This document shows, one piece after another, positions 27,157 through 27,285 of a DNA stretch of 27,285 nucleotides (its first letter is position 1; every line of letters starts with the position of its first letter). Under the pieces are notes generated by a model, which was not told where the DNA came from, searched no databases, and was given only the letters and a program-made list of their open reading frames with translations. The DNA lies in NCBI GenBank assembly GCA_003990745.1, contig RBNI01000748.1, positions 1-27,285 on the forward strand. Reading direction: 5' to 3'. This DNA comes from Jimgerdemannia flammicorona. Its lineage: Eukaryota; Mucoromycota; Endogonomycetes; Endogonales; Endogonaceae. The position numbers were made by a program, and so were the translations under genes.

Positions 27157-27285
27157 ATTAGTGCTCCTAACGAGTCAATTTAATCCGGATTGGATTCGGA
27201 TTGATTCGGATTGAATCCCATCCGGATCAACTCGGATGGGATTCGAATCCCATCCGGATGGATTCGAATCAGATTCGAATCGGAT
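27157..27285. repeat. CpG-rich short-period repeat built on GGATTCGGATT / ATCCGGAT
   Basis: After about 20 bp of unique junction, 27181-27285 is a degenerate array of GGATTCG, ATTCGAAT and ATCCGGAT words, many self-complementary. It contains ten CpG in 105 bp, unlike the CpG-poor element copies. It continues past the window edge. It may be a satellite or minisatellite. Confidence 0.65.

Noticed and set aside
1..27285. CRISPR array, bacterial operon, prophage, rRNA or intact tRNA gene
   Set aside because: No spaced repeats, no ribosome-binding-site pattern and no rRNA-like sequence were seen. The only tRNA-like stretch lacks a clean cloverleaf.

Overview
The window holds no recognisable host gene. 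It is a nest of at least four copies of one Ty3/gypsy (Metaviridae) LTR retrotransposon family of the chromovirus type, most likely from a filamentous fungus. The basis for that is a single-frame gag-pol, a C-terminal chromodomain, a primer-binding site that fits initiator tRNA-Met, and decay dominated by CpG transitions. I cannot name the species.

The LTRs are unusually long (about 2.0-2.06 kb). They begin TGTAAG and end CTTACA. The boundaries are fixed by a 5-bp target-site duplication (AAACC, at 7431-7435 and 18019-18023) around element 2, by the primer-binding site 3 bp after each LTR, and by the purine tract just before each 3' LTR. The internal region (6.5 kb in the full-length copy) reads, in one frame: a long gag N-terminal region without an AUG, the gag core with a CCHC knuckle, a trimeric-type dUTPase, aspartic protease, reverse transcriptase, RNase H, integrase (D-X60-D-X35-E) and a chromodomain.

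Layout, left to right. 1-150: an unrelated 3' end with AATAAA and a 21-A tail. 150-7435: element 1 (+), with a 5' LTR fragment, a gag-pol carrying a 1681-bp deletion, and a 3' LTR cut by element 2. 7436-18018: element 2 (-), full length, 10,583 bp. 18019-18069: the rest of element 1's 3' LTR. 18070-18833: element 0 (-), a piece of gag, PBS and partial 5' LTR, split by elements 1 and 3. 18834-27156: element 3 (+), with 5' LTR and whole gag-pol but no 3' LTR. 27157-27285: a junction and a CpG-rich short-period repeat. Inferred order: element 0 first, element 1 into its gag, element 2 into the 3' LTR of element 1, element 3 into the LTR of element 0.

The most notable content is a reading frame inside every LTR that is long enough to hold it. 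It encodes a protein of about 365 residues that I do not recognise, is 1098 nt in three of four copies and 1097 in the fourth, and has its own TATA-like box about 75-80 bp upstream. Together with a dUTPase between nucleocapsid and protease, this layout resembles by convergence that of the betaretrovirus MMTV.

No copy looks autonomous. Stops arise mostly from CGA to TGA, and the same ancestral CGA codons appear as CGA, TGA or CAA in different copies. This is the signature of CpG deamination on either strand (methylation-driven or RIP-like).
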